Shown here: positions 1 to 7,265 of the stretch, piece by piece
Layout of the letters: each line of letters begins with the position of its first letter
How positions within the stretch are numbered: the first letter of the stretch is position 1
Assembly: GCF_007992195.1 (NCBI RefSeq)
Contig: NZ_BJZU01000005.1
Span: forward strand, 87,941-151,940
Origin: Methylobacterium oxalidis
GTDB taxonomy: Bacteria; Pseudomonadota; Alphaproteobacteria; Rhizobiales; Beijerinckiaceae
DNA: 64,000 bases
Direction of reading: 5' to 3'
Translations under genes and position numbers: made by a program
Notes under the pieces: generated by a model
Told to the model about the DNA's origin: nothing
What the model saw: only the letters and a program-made list of their open reading frames with translations
Database searches by the model: none

Positions 1-695
1 TGATGACCCGCACGGCCAAGCGCCCGATCCCGGACGGGCGCATCCAGCCCGGCGAGGCCCTGGCCTTCGGCCTGACCCTGTCGGTGGGCTCCGTGCTGAT
101 CCTGGGGCTCGCCGCCAACTGGCTCGCGGCGGGGCTCCTCGCCTTCACGATCGTCTTCTACGCCGTGATCTACTCGATGTGGCTGAAGCGCGCGACGCCG
201 CAGAACATCGTCATCGGCGGCGCCGCGGGCGCCCTGCCCCCGGTGATCGGCCAGGCGGTGGTCTCGGGCAGCGTCGGCATCGAGTCGATGGTGCTGTTCC
301 TGATCATCTTCATCTGGACGCCGCCCCACTTCTGGGCGCTCGCCCTCGTCAAGGCCGGCGAGTACGCCAAGGCCGGCATCCCGATGATGCCGAACGTGGC
401 CGGCCCGCAATCGACGCGCCGCCAGATCGTCTACTACACGCTGGCGCTCGCCCCCCTCGGCCTCGCCCCGGTCGTTCTCGGCTTCGGCGGCCTCATCTAC
501 GCGGTGGTCGGCCTCCTCGGCGGCCTCGGCATGCTGGCCTTCAGCGTCCAGGTCTTCCGCCACCGCGAGGGCGAGGCCGAGAAGCGCTCGGCCATGGGCA
601 TGTTCGCCTTCTCGATCCTCTACCTCTTCCTGCTCTTCTCGGCGCTCCTCGCCGAGCAGGGCCTGGGCCTGTTCCGGCCCGTGATGTTCGTCTGA
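1..695 (+). CDS. ctaB: Protoheme IX farnesyltransferase (heme O synthase), 5' end cut by window
   Basis: Transfers a farnesyl group to protoheme IX to make heme O, the precursor of heme A for cytochrome c oxidase; an integral inner-membrane UbiA-type prenyltransferase. The reading frame is already open at base 1, so the start and the N-terminal part (including the first Asp-rich site) lie upstream. The visible part starts in the conserved segment with [10 protein letters not shown], then shows repeated hydrophobic helices and the second-half motif [13 protein letters not shown], both typical of CtaB. It is followed after 7 bases by a small coxF-like gene and then ctaG, the usual order in Hyphomicrobiales. 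Identification is firm; only the true start is unknown. Confidence 0.95.
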   Translation, partial: MTRTAKRPIPDGRIQPGEALAFGLTLSVGSVLILGLAANWLAAGLLAFTIVFYAVIYSMWLKRATPQNIVIGGAAGALPPVIGQAVVSGSVGIESMVLFLIIFIWTPPHFWALALVKAGEYAKAGIPMMPNVAGPQSTRRQIVYYTLALAPLGLAPVVLGFGGLIYAVVGLLGGLGMLAFSVQVFRHREGEAEKRSAMGMFAFSILYLFLLFSALLAEQGLGLFRPVMFV

Positions 696-702
696 GATCG
701 CG

Positions 703-867
703 ATGAAAGATCCCCTGCCCGGCTATCGGCCGCTGACCGAGGAGGAGGAGCGCCGCCGCCGCAAGCGCTCCGTCGCCATCGCCCTCGCGCTCGGCGCCAT
801 GGTCCTGATCTTCTTCGTGCTGACCATCGCCAAGCTCGGGCCGCAGGTCCTGAACCGGCCGCTCTAA
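703..867 (+). CDS. Small CoxF-like single-pass membrane protein of the cytochrome oxidase cluster
   Basis: A 54-residue protein starting MKDPLPGYRPLTEEEER, with a charged cytoplasmic head rich in Glu and Arg (residues 14-22) and one hydrophobic helix at about residues 23-44. Small proteins with this layout sit between ctaB and ctaG in many alphaproteobacteria and are often called CoxF; their role in oxidase assembly is not well defined. The gene lies 7 bases after ctaB and 17 bases before ctaG, so it is almost certainly co-transcribed. It is supported by its position, layout and start/stop fit rather than by a recognised domain. Confidence 0.8.
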   Translation: MKDPLPGYRPLTEEEERRRRKRSVAIALALGAMVLIFFVLTIAKLGPQVLNRPL

Positions 868-884
868 CCCAGACCCCGGAAGCC

Positions 885-1502
885 ATGTCCGACCCGCGCA
901 GCAACCCGAACCGGAAGGCCAACCGCACGGCGCTCGCCTGCGCCGGCCTCGTCGCGGGCATGACCGGGCTCGCCTTCGCGTCGGTCCCGCTCTACGACGC
1001 CTTCTGCAAGGCGACGGGCTTCGACGGCACGCCGATCCAGGGGGCCGCCCCGCGGGCGTCAGCCTCTGGCGCGCACGCCGACGACAGCATGATCGTGCGC
1101 TTCGACACGAACGTGAGCGCCGGGCTGCCCTGGGCGTTCCGGGCGGAGACGCGCAAGGTCGAGGCGCGGCTCGGCGAGACCACCACGGTGTTCTTCCAGG
1201 CCAAGAACACGGGCTCGGCGCCCTCGACCGGCATCGCGACCTTCAACGTGCAGCCGGGCCTGATGGGCGGCTACTTCGTCAAGGTCGAGTGCTTCTGCTT
1301 CAAGGAGCAGACGCTCCAGCCCGGCGAGACCATGGACTTCCCGGTGGTGTTCTACATCGACCCGGCCATGCGCCAGGATTCCAACACGAGCCATCTCTCC
1401 GAGATGACGCTCTCCTACACCTATTTCGCCTCGAAGAACGGCGCACCGGCCACGGCCGCGCTTGCGACGACGGGCGACACGGGGAAGAAGTCGAATTTCT
1501 GA
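885..1502 (+). CDS. ctaG: Cytochrome c oxidase assembly protein CtaG (Cox11 family)
   Basis: A copper chaperone that delivers Cu(I) to the CuB site of cytochrome c oxidase subunit I; anchored in the inner membrane with a periplasmic domain. The 205-residue protein has one N-terminal transmembrane helix (about residues 15-36), then the conserved VPLYDAFCKATGFDGTP stretch with Cys41, and the copper-binding Cys-Phe-Cys pair at residues 136 and 138 in the VECFCFKEQ motif. Length matches the family. It sits between the coxF-like gene and ctaE, in the standard assembly-factor order. Confidence 0.96.
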   Translation: MSDPRSNPNRKANRTALACAGLVAGMTGLAFASVPLYDAFCKATGFDGTPIQGAAPRASASGAHADDSMIVRFDTNVSAGLPWAFRAETRKVEARLGETTTVFFQAKNTGSAPSTGIATFNVQPGLMGGYFVKVECFCFKEQTLQPGETMDFPVVFYIDPAMRQDSNTSHLSEMTLSYTYFASKNGAPATAALATTGDTGKKSNF

Positions 1503-1639
1503 GCGCGTGCGTGACAAGGGCGCGCCGCGCACATAATGGGTTCCAAGCTTGAGGGTTGGGCGAGTTCCACCCTCCGGGTCGCGACAACAAGGGCCTAGGC
1601 CGGGAACGGCGAAGGGCCGGGGGTAGGAGAGAGCGAGAG

Positions 1640-2497
1640 ATGGCCGAGGCGCACGCCAAGAATCACGACTATCACATTCTCAATCCGAGCCCCTGGCCGC
1701 TCATCGGCGCCACGTCCGGCTTCCTGATGGCCTTCGGCGCCGTCTTCTGGATGAAGAGCCTCTCGATCGGGAATCTCGCCGTCGGCCCCTACATCTTCGG
1801 CGCCGGCACGATCGGCGTGCTCTACACCATGTTCTCGTGGTGGAAGGACGTCGTCCACGAGGCGAACTCGGGCGACCACACCCGTGTCGTCCAGCTCCAT
1901 CACCGCTACGGCATGATGATGTTCATCGCCTCCGAGGTGATGTTCTTCGTCGCGTGGTTCTGGGCCTATTTCGAGGCCGCCCTCTACACCGCCGACCCGA
2001 TCCAGGCGACCCGCGTCGACTTCACGGGCGGCGTCTGGCCGCCGAAGGGCATCGAGGCGTTCGACCCCTGGCACCTGCCGCTCCTGAACACGCTGATCCT
2101 GCTCACCTCGGGCACCACCGTGACCTGGGCGCACCACGCCCTCCTGCACGGCGACCGCAAGGGCCTGAAGTACGGCCTCTGGCTGACGATCATCCTTGGC
2201 GTCCTGTTCACCGCCTGCCAGGCCTACGAGTACAGCCACGCCCACTTCGGCTTCTCGGGCAGCATCTACTCGTCGACCTTCTTCATGGCGACGGGCTTCC
2301 ACGGCGCGCACGTGATCATCGGCACGATCTTCCTCGCGGTCTGCCTGTTCCGGGCCTACGCGGGCCAGTTCACGCCCCAGCAGCACCTCGGCTTCGAGTT
2401 CGCCGCCTGGTACTGGCACTTCGTCGACGTGGTCTGGCTGTTCCTGTTCGCCGCGATCTACGTCTGGGGCTCGGGCGTCGGCCACGCCGCGCACTGA
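1640..2497 (+). CDS. ctaE: Cytochrome c oxidase subunit III
   Basis: Third core subunit of the aa3-type oxidase, a seven-helix inner-membrane protein that stabilises subunit I and proton uptake. I place the start at the ATG at 1640, preceded by a purine-rich GGAG-containing leader; an in-frame upstream codon at 1556 would add an Arg-rich stretch unlike the family. The 285-residue protein starts [20 protein letters not shown], has the subunit III signature around [21 protein letters not shown], and ends with the conserved [18 protein letters not shown] helix. A strong hairpin terminator follows at 2529-2551. Confidence 0.97.
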   Translation: MAEAHAKNHDYHILNPSPWPLIGATSGFLMAFGAVFWMKSLSIGNLAVGPYIFGAGTIGVLYTMFSWWKDVVHEANSGDHTRVVQLHHRYGMMMFIASEVMFFVAWFWAYFEAALYTADPIQATRVDFTGGVWPPKGIEAFDPWHLPLLNTLILLTSGTTVTWAHHALLHGDRKGLKYGLWLTIILGVLFTACQAYEYSHAHFGFSGSIYSSTFFMATGFHGAHVIIGTIFLAVCLFRAYAGQFTPQQHLGFEFAAWYWHFVDVVWLFLFAAIYVWGSGVGHAAH

Positions 2498-2528
2498 TCC
2501 CGGACCGCATGCACGGCATGCAACGGAA

Positions 2529-2551
2529 GGGCGGCGCGAGCCGCCCTTTTT
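2529..2551 (+). terminator. Rho-independent terminator after ctaE
   Basis: A perfect 7-bp GC stem (GGGCGGC / GCCGCCC) with a GCGA tetraloop is followed directly by five T residues. It lies 31 bases after the ctaE stop and before the DUF983 gene, so the oxidase transcript probably ends or is attenuated here and DUF983-surf1 needs its own promoter or read-through. Confidence 0.88.
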
Positions 2552-2633
2552 CATGCGCGCCGGCGCGCGAATGCCCATATCGCCGGACGGGGGACGATCC
2601 TGCGCGGCTGCCGCGCGGCAGAGCGACCGAGGA

Positions 2634-3011
2634 ATGATCTTGGACCGAACCCATACCCTGCCGCCGCCCATACCCACGGGTCTGCGCGGCCGCTGCCCCC
2701 GCTGCGGCGAGGGCCACCTGTTCCAGGGCTTTTTGGCGCTCCGTCTGTCCTGCGAGGCCTGCGGCCTCGACTATTCGAGCTTCGATTCCGCCGACGGGCC
2801 GGCCTTCTTCGTGATGTCCATCGTCGGCCTCATCGTCGTCGGGCTCGCCCTGTTCCTCGAGGTCACCTACGAGCCGCCGATCTGGGTTCACGCCCTGGTG
2901 GCGGGCTCGCTCTCGATCGGCCTCAGCCTGCTGCTGGTTCGCCCCCTCAAGGGCATGCTGATCGCCCTGCAATTCGCCAACAAGGCCGAGGAGGGCCGCT
3001 TCCGCCAGTGA
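2634..3011 (+). CDS. DUF983 family membrane protein
   Basis: A 125-residue protein with an N-terminal zinc-ribbon-like part (CPRCGEGHLF near residue 19 and CEACGLDYS near residue 38) and two hydrophobic helices in the C-terminal half. This is the layout of DUF983 proteins, which are found beside surf1 and coxC in alphaproteobacteria and are presumed oxidase assembly helpers; no biochemical role is established. The start at 2634 is chosen because of the GAGGA ribosome-binding site just upstream; the longer in-frame reading would run into the ctaE terminator. Its stop overlaps the surf1 GTG start. Confidence 0.9.
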   Translation: MILDRTHTLPPPIPTGLRGRCPRCGEGHLFQGFLALRLSCEACGLDYSSFDSADGPAFFVMSIVGLIVVGLALFLEVTYEPPIWVHALVAGSLSIGLSLLLVRPLKGMLIALQFANKAEEGRFRQ

Positions 3012-3769
3012 CGCATGCCGCCGCCGCGCCCCGGAGCGCCTGGCGCGACCTCCTCGCGCCGGGCCTCGCCTCCCTCGTCGCGCTCGCGATCCTGCTCGGC
3101 CTCGGCTCGTGGCAGATCGCCCGCAAGACCGAGAAGGAGGCGCTGATCGCGCGGATCATCGCCCGCTCGAGGGCAGAGCCGGTCCCCCCGCCCGCCCCCG
3201 CGGCGTGGGACGCCGCCCGCGACGAGTTCCGGCACGTGCGGGTCGGCGGGCGTTTCCGCAACGACCTCGAGACGCTGGTCCACGGGCTCGCGCCGGGCGA
3301 CACGCCGGGCCGGGCGCTCCAGGGCTACTATGTGATCACGCCCCTCGTGCGCGACGACGGCGGCACCATCCTCGTCAACCGCGGCTTCGTCCCGACCGAG
3401 CTGAAGCGGCCGGAGGACCGGAAGGACGGCCTCGTCGAGGGCGAGACCAGCGTCACCGGCATCCTGCGCGCGAGCGAGCCGCGCGCCATGTTCGTGCCCG
3501 CGCCCGACCCGGCCCGCGGCGAGTGGTTCAACCGGGACGTGGCGGGCATCGCCGCCTCCCGCGGCATCGCGGACGCCGCGCCCTACCTCGTCGAGGCCGA
3601 TGCGGTGGCGGGACAGACGAGCTGGCCGCGGGGCGGGCAGCTGCGCGTCGACCTGCCGAACAACCACCTGCAATACGCGTTCACGTGGTTCGGCATCGCG
3701 GCCTGCCTCGTCGGCGTCTTCTCGGTCTACGCGTGGCGGCGGGTGAAGGACGGCGCGAGGCCGGCCTGA
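3008..3769 (+). CDS. SURF1 family cytochrome oxidase assembly protein
   Basis: SURF1 proteins help insert heme A into cytochrome oxidase subunit I. The 253-residue protein has two transmembrane helices at the ends (about residues 15-35 and 224-244) bracketing a periplasmic domain, the family topology. Visible family signatures are GSWQIARKTEKEALIARI after the first helix, ILVNRGFVPTEL in the middle, and NNHLQYAFTWFGIAA at the second helix. It starts at a GTG that overlaps the DUF983 stop by four bases, which suggests translational coupling. Confidence 0.93.
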   Translation: MTHAAAAPRSAWRDLLAPGLASLVALAILLGLGSWQIARKTEKEALIARIIARSRAEPVPPPAPAAWDAARDEFRHVRVGGRFRNDLETLVHGLAPGDTPGRALQGYYVITPLVRDDGGTILVNRGFVPTELKRPEDRKDGLVEGETSVTGILRASEPRAMFVPAPDPARGEWFNRDVAGIAASRGIADAAPYLVEADAVAGQTSWPRGGQLRVDLPNNHLQYAFTWFGIAACLVGVFSVYAWRRVKDGARPA

Positions 3770-3830
3770 GGCCGGCTTGCCGCGGGCGGAAGGCGCCTTA
3801 CACTCCTCTCATCCGGAGCGGAGTGCCCCG

Positions 3831-4244
3831 ATGCGCGCGATCGTCTGCCTCGTCCTCGCGGCCCTCGCCCTGCCCGCCCTCGCGGCCGACGAGGGCGCGC
3901 GGGAGGCGGCCCGCGCCGCGATCAGCCGGCAGGTCGAGGCGCTCGGGCGCGACGATGCCCCCGCGGCCTACGCGCTCGCCGCCCCCTCGATCCAGGCCCT
4001 GTTCCCCACCCCGGACGTCTTCATCGGCATGGTGCGGACCAATTACGGCGCGATCTACCGCCACCGCCGCTTCGTGTTCGGCGAGGCTCGCGCGGAGGGC
4101 GAGAACGGCCTCTCGCAGGAGGTCGCGATCCAGGATTCCTACGGCGTGGACTGGAAGGCGGCCTACAGCCTGCAGCGTCAGGCGGACGGCGAGTGGCGCA
4201 TCACCGGCTGCCGGCTGACGAAGGAGCCGGGCACCTCGCTGTGA
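3831..4244 (+). CDS. Secreted DUF4864 domain protein
   Basis: A 137-residue protein with a clear signal peptide (MRAIVCLVLAALALPALAA, cleavage near residue 19) followed by one compact domain. The stretch from ISRQVEALGRDDAPAAYA through VRTNYGAIYRHRRFVFGEA matches the DUF4864 pattern, a cystatin/NTF2-like fold of unknown function common in alphaproteobacteria. The ATG at 3831 is preferred because it gives an exact signal peptide start. It stands between surf1 and thrC on the same strand; its job is unknown and I see no catalytic residues. Confidence 0.82.
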   Translation: MRAIVCLVLAALALPALAADEGAREAARAAISRQVEALGRDDAPAAYALAAPSIQALFPTPDVFIGMVRTNYGAIYRHRRFVFGEARAEGENGLSQEVAIQDSYGVDWKAAYSLQRQADGEWRITGCRLTKEPGTSL

Positions 4245-4320
4245 CGCGCGCCCGGACGCAGGCCGGCTTCGACAGGGGCGCCCGCTTCGTGTAGAGGGAG
4301 CGCCTTCTCCGGAGGCCCCT

Positions 4321-5733
4321 TTGCTTCACGTCTCGACCCGCGGCGCGGCCGCGCCGCTCTCGTTCTCCGATGCCCTCCTCGCCGGCCTCGCCCGCGACGG
4401 CGGCCTCTACGTGCCCGAGAGCTGGCCGCGGATCCCCGAGGCCGAGATCGCGGGGCTCGCCGGGGCGCGCTACGCGGACGCGGCCAAGCGCGTCCTGCGC
4501 CCCCTGATCGACGGCGAGATCGAGGACGCCGCGCTCGATTCGATGATCGAGGCCGCCTACGCCAGCTTCCGCCACCCCGCGGTCTGCCCGCTGACGCAGC
4601 TCGACGACAACCTGTTCCTGCTGGAGCTCTTCCACGGCCCGACGCTCGCCTTCAAGGACGTGGCGATGCAGCTCCTCGGGCGGCTGATGGACCACGTGCT
4701 GCGCGCCCGCGGGGCGCGCGCCACCATCGTCGGCGCGACCTCCGGCGACACCGGCTCCGCGGCGGTCGAGGCGTTCCGCGGGCTCGATCAGGTCGACGTC
4801 TTCGTGCTCTTCCCGCACGGCCGGGTCTCGGAGGTGCAGCGGCGCCAGATGACCTCGGTGCCGGACGCCAACGTCCACGCCATCGCCATCGACGGCACCT
4901 TCGACGATTGCCAGAGCATCGTGAAGGCGATGTTCCAGCACGCCGACTTCGCCGACTCGGTGCGGCTGTCCGGCGTCAACTCGATCAACTGGGCCCGCGT
5001 CGCGGCGCAGGCCGTCTACTACTTCACGAGCGCGGTGGCCCTCGGCGCGCCCCATCGGCCGGTCTCCTTCTCGGTGCCGACCGGCAATTTCGGCGACATT
5101 CTCGCCGGCTGGGTCGCCAAGCGCATGGGCCTCCCGATCAAGCGCCTGATGATCGGCACCAACGCCAACGACATCCTGGCCCGCACGCTCGAGCACGGCG
5201 CCTACGAGGTCCGCGGCGTCGAGCCCACCACGTCGCCCTCGATGGACATCCAGATCTCCTCGAACTTCGAGCGGCTGCTGTTCGAGGCGCTGGAGCGGGA
5301 CGCCTCGACGCTGAGCCGCCTGATGGCGGGCCTCAAGCAGTCGGGCGGCTTCAGCCTCGACGAGGCGGTGCTCGGCAAGGTCCGCTCCGAGTTCGACGCG
5401 GTCGCGGTTCCGGAGCCCGACGTGGCGGACGAGATCGCCAAGACCTACGCGGCCACGGGCGTGGTGCTCGACCCCCACAGCGCCATCGGCGTGCGCGCAG
5501 GCCGCCGGCTGCTGGAGAAGGACCGCGCCACCCCCGTCGTGGCGCTCGCCACGGCCCACGCCGCGAAGTTCCCCGACGCCGTCGTGAAGGCGACCGGTGC
5601 CGGCCGTCCGGCCCTGCCGCCGCACCTCGCCGACCTCATGGACCGGCCCGAGCGCGTGGCGCGGGTGCCCAACGAGCAGGCGGCGGTCGAGGCCTTCATC
5701 CGCGAGCGCGCCCGCATCACCCGGGGCGCCTGA
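4321..5733 (+). CDS. thrC: Threonine synthase
   Basis: PLP-dependent enzyme converting O-phosphohomoserine to threonine and phosphate, the last step of threonine synthesis, in the cytosol. The 470-residue protein carries the PLP lysine at Lys112 in the motif FHGPTLAFKD, the phosphate-binding ATSGDTGSAA, and the C-terminal TAHAAKFPDAV block. The start is a TTG at 4321, giving LHVSTRGAAAPLSFSDA, which agrees with the family start (YxSTRG). The M16 peptidase gene begins 3 bases after the stop, so the two are likely one operon; this thrC-M16 pairing is common in Hyphomicrobiales. Confidence 0.97.
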   Translation: MLHVSTRGAAAPLSFSDALLAGLARDGGLYVPESWPRIPEAEIAGLAGARYADAAKRVLRPLIDGEIEDAALDSMIEAAYASFRHPAVCPLTQLDDNLFLLELFHGPTLAFKDVAMQLLGRLMDHVLRARGARATIVGATSGDTGSAAVEAFRGLDQVDVFVLFPHGRVSEVQRRQMTSVPDANVHAIAIDGTFDDCQSIVKAMFQHADFADSVRLSGVNSINWARVAAQAVYYFTSAVALGAPHRPVSFSVPTGNFGDILAGWVAKRMGLPIKRLMIGTNANDILARTLEHGAYEVRGVEPTTSPSMDIQISSNFERLLFEALERDASTLSRLMAGLKQSGGFSLDEAVLGKVRSEFDAVAVPEPDVADEIAKTYAATGVVLDPHSAIGVRAGRRLLEKDRATPVVALATAHAAKFPDAVVKATGAGRPALPPHLADLMDRPERVARVPNEQAAVEAFIRERARITRGA

Positions 5734-5736
5734 GCG

Positions 5737-7032
5737 ATGAACCGCCATTTCGCGACACACGGGGCCTCGCCGGACCTGAAGATCAGCCGCCTGCCCAACG
5801 GCCTCACGGTCACCACCGAGGCGATGCCCGGAGTCGCCACCGCGACGCTCGGGGTCTGGGTCGGCGCGGGCTCCCGCCACGAGCGCGCCGACGAGCACGG
5901 TCTCAGCCACCTCCTCGAGCACATGGCCTTCAAGGGCACGCGCAGCCGCTCGGCCCGGGTGATCGCCGAGGACATCGAGAACGTCGGCGGCGAGATCAAC
6001 GCCGCCACCAGCGCCGAGAGCACGAGCTACACGGCCCGGGTGCTCGGCGAGGATGCTGGCGTCGCCCTCGACGTGATCGGCGACATCTTGACGAACTCGG
6101 TCTTCGACGCGGACGAACTCGCCCGCGAGAAGGGCGTGATCCTCCAGGAATACGCCGCCGTCGAGGATACGCCCGACGACGTGGTCTACGACGCCTTCAC
6201 CGAGGCTGCCTTCCCCGACCAGCCGATCGGCCGCCCGATCCTCGGCCGGCCCGAGACGATCACGCGCTTCGACCGGGGGGCGATCGAGGGATATCTCGCC
6301 CGCGAGTACACGCCGGACCGGATGGTGCTGGCGGCGGCCGGCGCCGTCGAGCACGAGGAGATCGTGGCGGCGGCCGAGCGGCATTTCGGCGGCCTTGCCG
6401 CCGCTTCCGCCCCCGAGACCGTGCCCGGCATCTACGGCGGCGGCGAGCGGCGCCTGCAGCGGCGCCTGGAGCAGGCCAACCTCGTCCTCGGCCTGCCCGG
6501 CCTCTCCTTCCGCGACGACGGCTACTACGCGTTGCACATCTTCGCGCAGGTGCTCGGCGGCGGCCTGACCTCGCGCCTCTGGCACGAGGTGCGGGAGACC
6601 CGCGGCCTCGCCTACGAGATCCAGGCCTTCCACTGGCCCTTCTCGGATTGCGGCCTGTTCGGCATCGGCGCGGGCACCTCCGCCCGCGACCTGCCGCAAC
6701 TCGTGGAGGTGACGCTCGAGTCCACCGTGCGGGCGAGCCGCGACATCGACGCGGCCGAGCTCGCCCGGGCCAAGGCGCAGCTCAAGGTGGCCCTGCTCAC
6801 GGCGCTCGAGACGCCGGGCGGGCGCATCGAGCGCAATGCCCGCCAGCTCCTCGCCTGGGGCCGGGTGATCCCCTCGGAAGAGGTGATCGCCAAGGTCGAC
6901 GCGGTCACGGTCGAGGACGTGCGCGCCGCCGGCCGCGCCCTGCTCCACGGCGCGCCGACCCTCGCCGCGATCGGCCCGATCGGCAAGCTGCCGCGGCTCG
7001 ATCAGGTCGCCGCGCAGCTCAGGGCGGCCTGA
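5737..7032 (+). CDS. M16 family zinc metallopeptidase (processing-peptidase-like)
   Basis: A 431-residue single-unit member of the M16B family, related to the beta subunit of mitochondrial processing peptidase. The inverted zinc motif HxxEH is intact (His58, Glu61, His62 in SHLLEHMAFKGT), followed by the conserved GGEINAATSAESTSY block, so it should be catalytically active. The C-terminal lobe has the GGGLTSRLWHEVRE(T)RGLAY motif. It follows thrC with a 3-base gap. Substrates of the bacterial family members are mostly unknown; no signal peptide is visible, so a cytosolic location is likely. Confidence 0.94.
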   Translation: MNRHFATHGASPDLKISRLPNGLTVTTEAMPGVATATLGVWVGAGSRHERADEHGLSHLLEHMAFKGTRSRSARVIAEDIENVGGEINAATSAESTSYTARVLGEDAGVALDVIGDILTNSVFDADELAREKGVILQEYAAVEDTPDDVVYDAFTEAAFPDQPIGRPILGRPETITRFDRGAIEGYLAREYTPDRMVLAAAGAVEHEEIVAAAERHFGGLAAASAPETVPGIYGGGERRLQRRLEQANLVLGLPGLSFRDDGYYALHIFAQVLGGGLTSRLWHEVRETRGLAYEIQAFHWPFSDCGLFGIGAGTSARDLPQLVEVTLESTVRASRDIDAAELARAKAQLKVALLTALETPGGRIERNARQLLAWGRVIPSEEVIAKVDAVTVEDVRAAGRALLHGAPTLAAIGPIGKLPRLDQVAAQLRAA

Positions 7033-7265
7033 GCCGCCCCGTCCGTCGCGGGCGCGAAGAGGCGCGTCCGCGGCGCGGGCGCCCCGTCCCCAACTTGTTT
7101 TGGCCGCAAAAGCGCGCGATCGACTCGGCCCGGTGTCGCGGCAGGAAGCGGTGGGCGCCCTCTCCCGGCAGGGCTCCCGCGCCTTGCCCGCGGATCGGCC
7201 CGCCTCTACCACTGCCCGAAACCTGAGCCGTCTCGTCGCCGCCGCCCGGCCGGAACTCTCGCCCG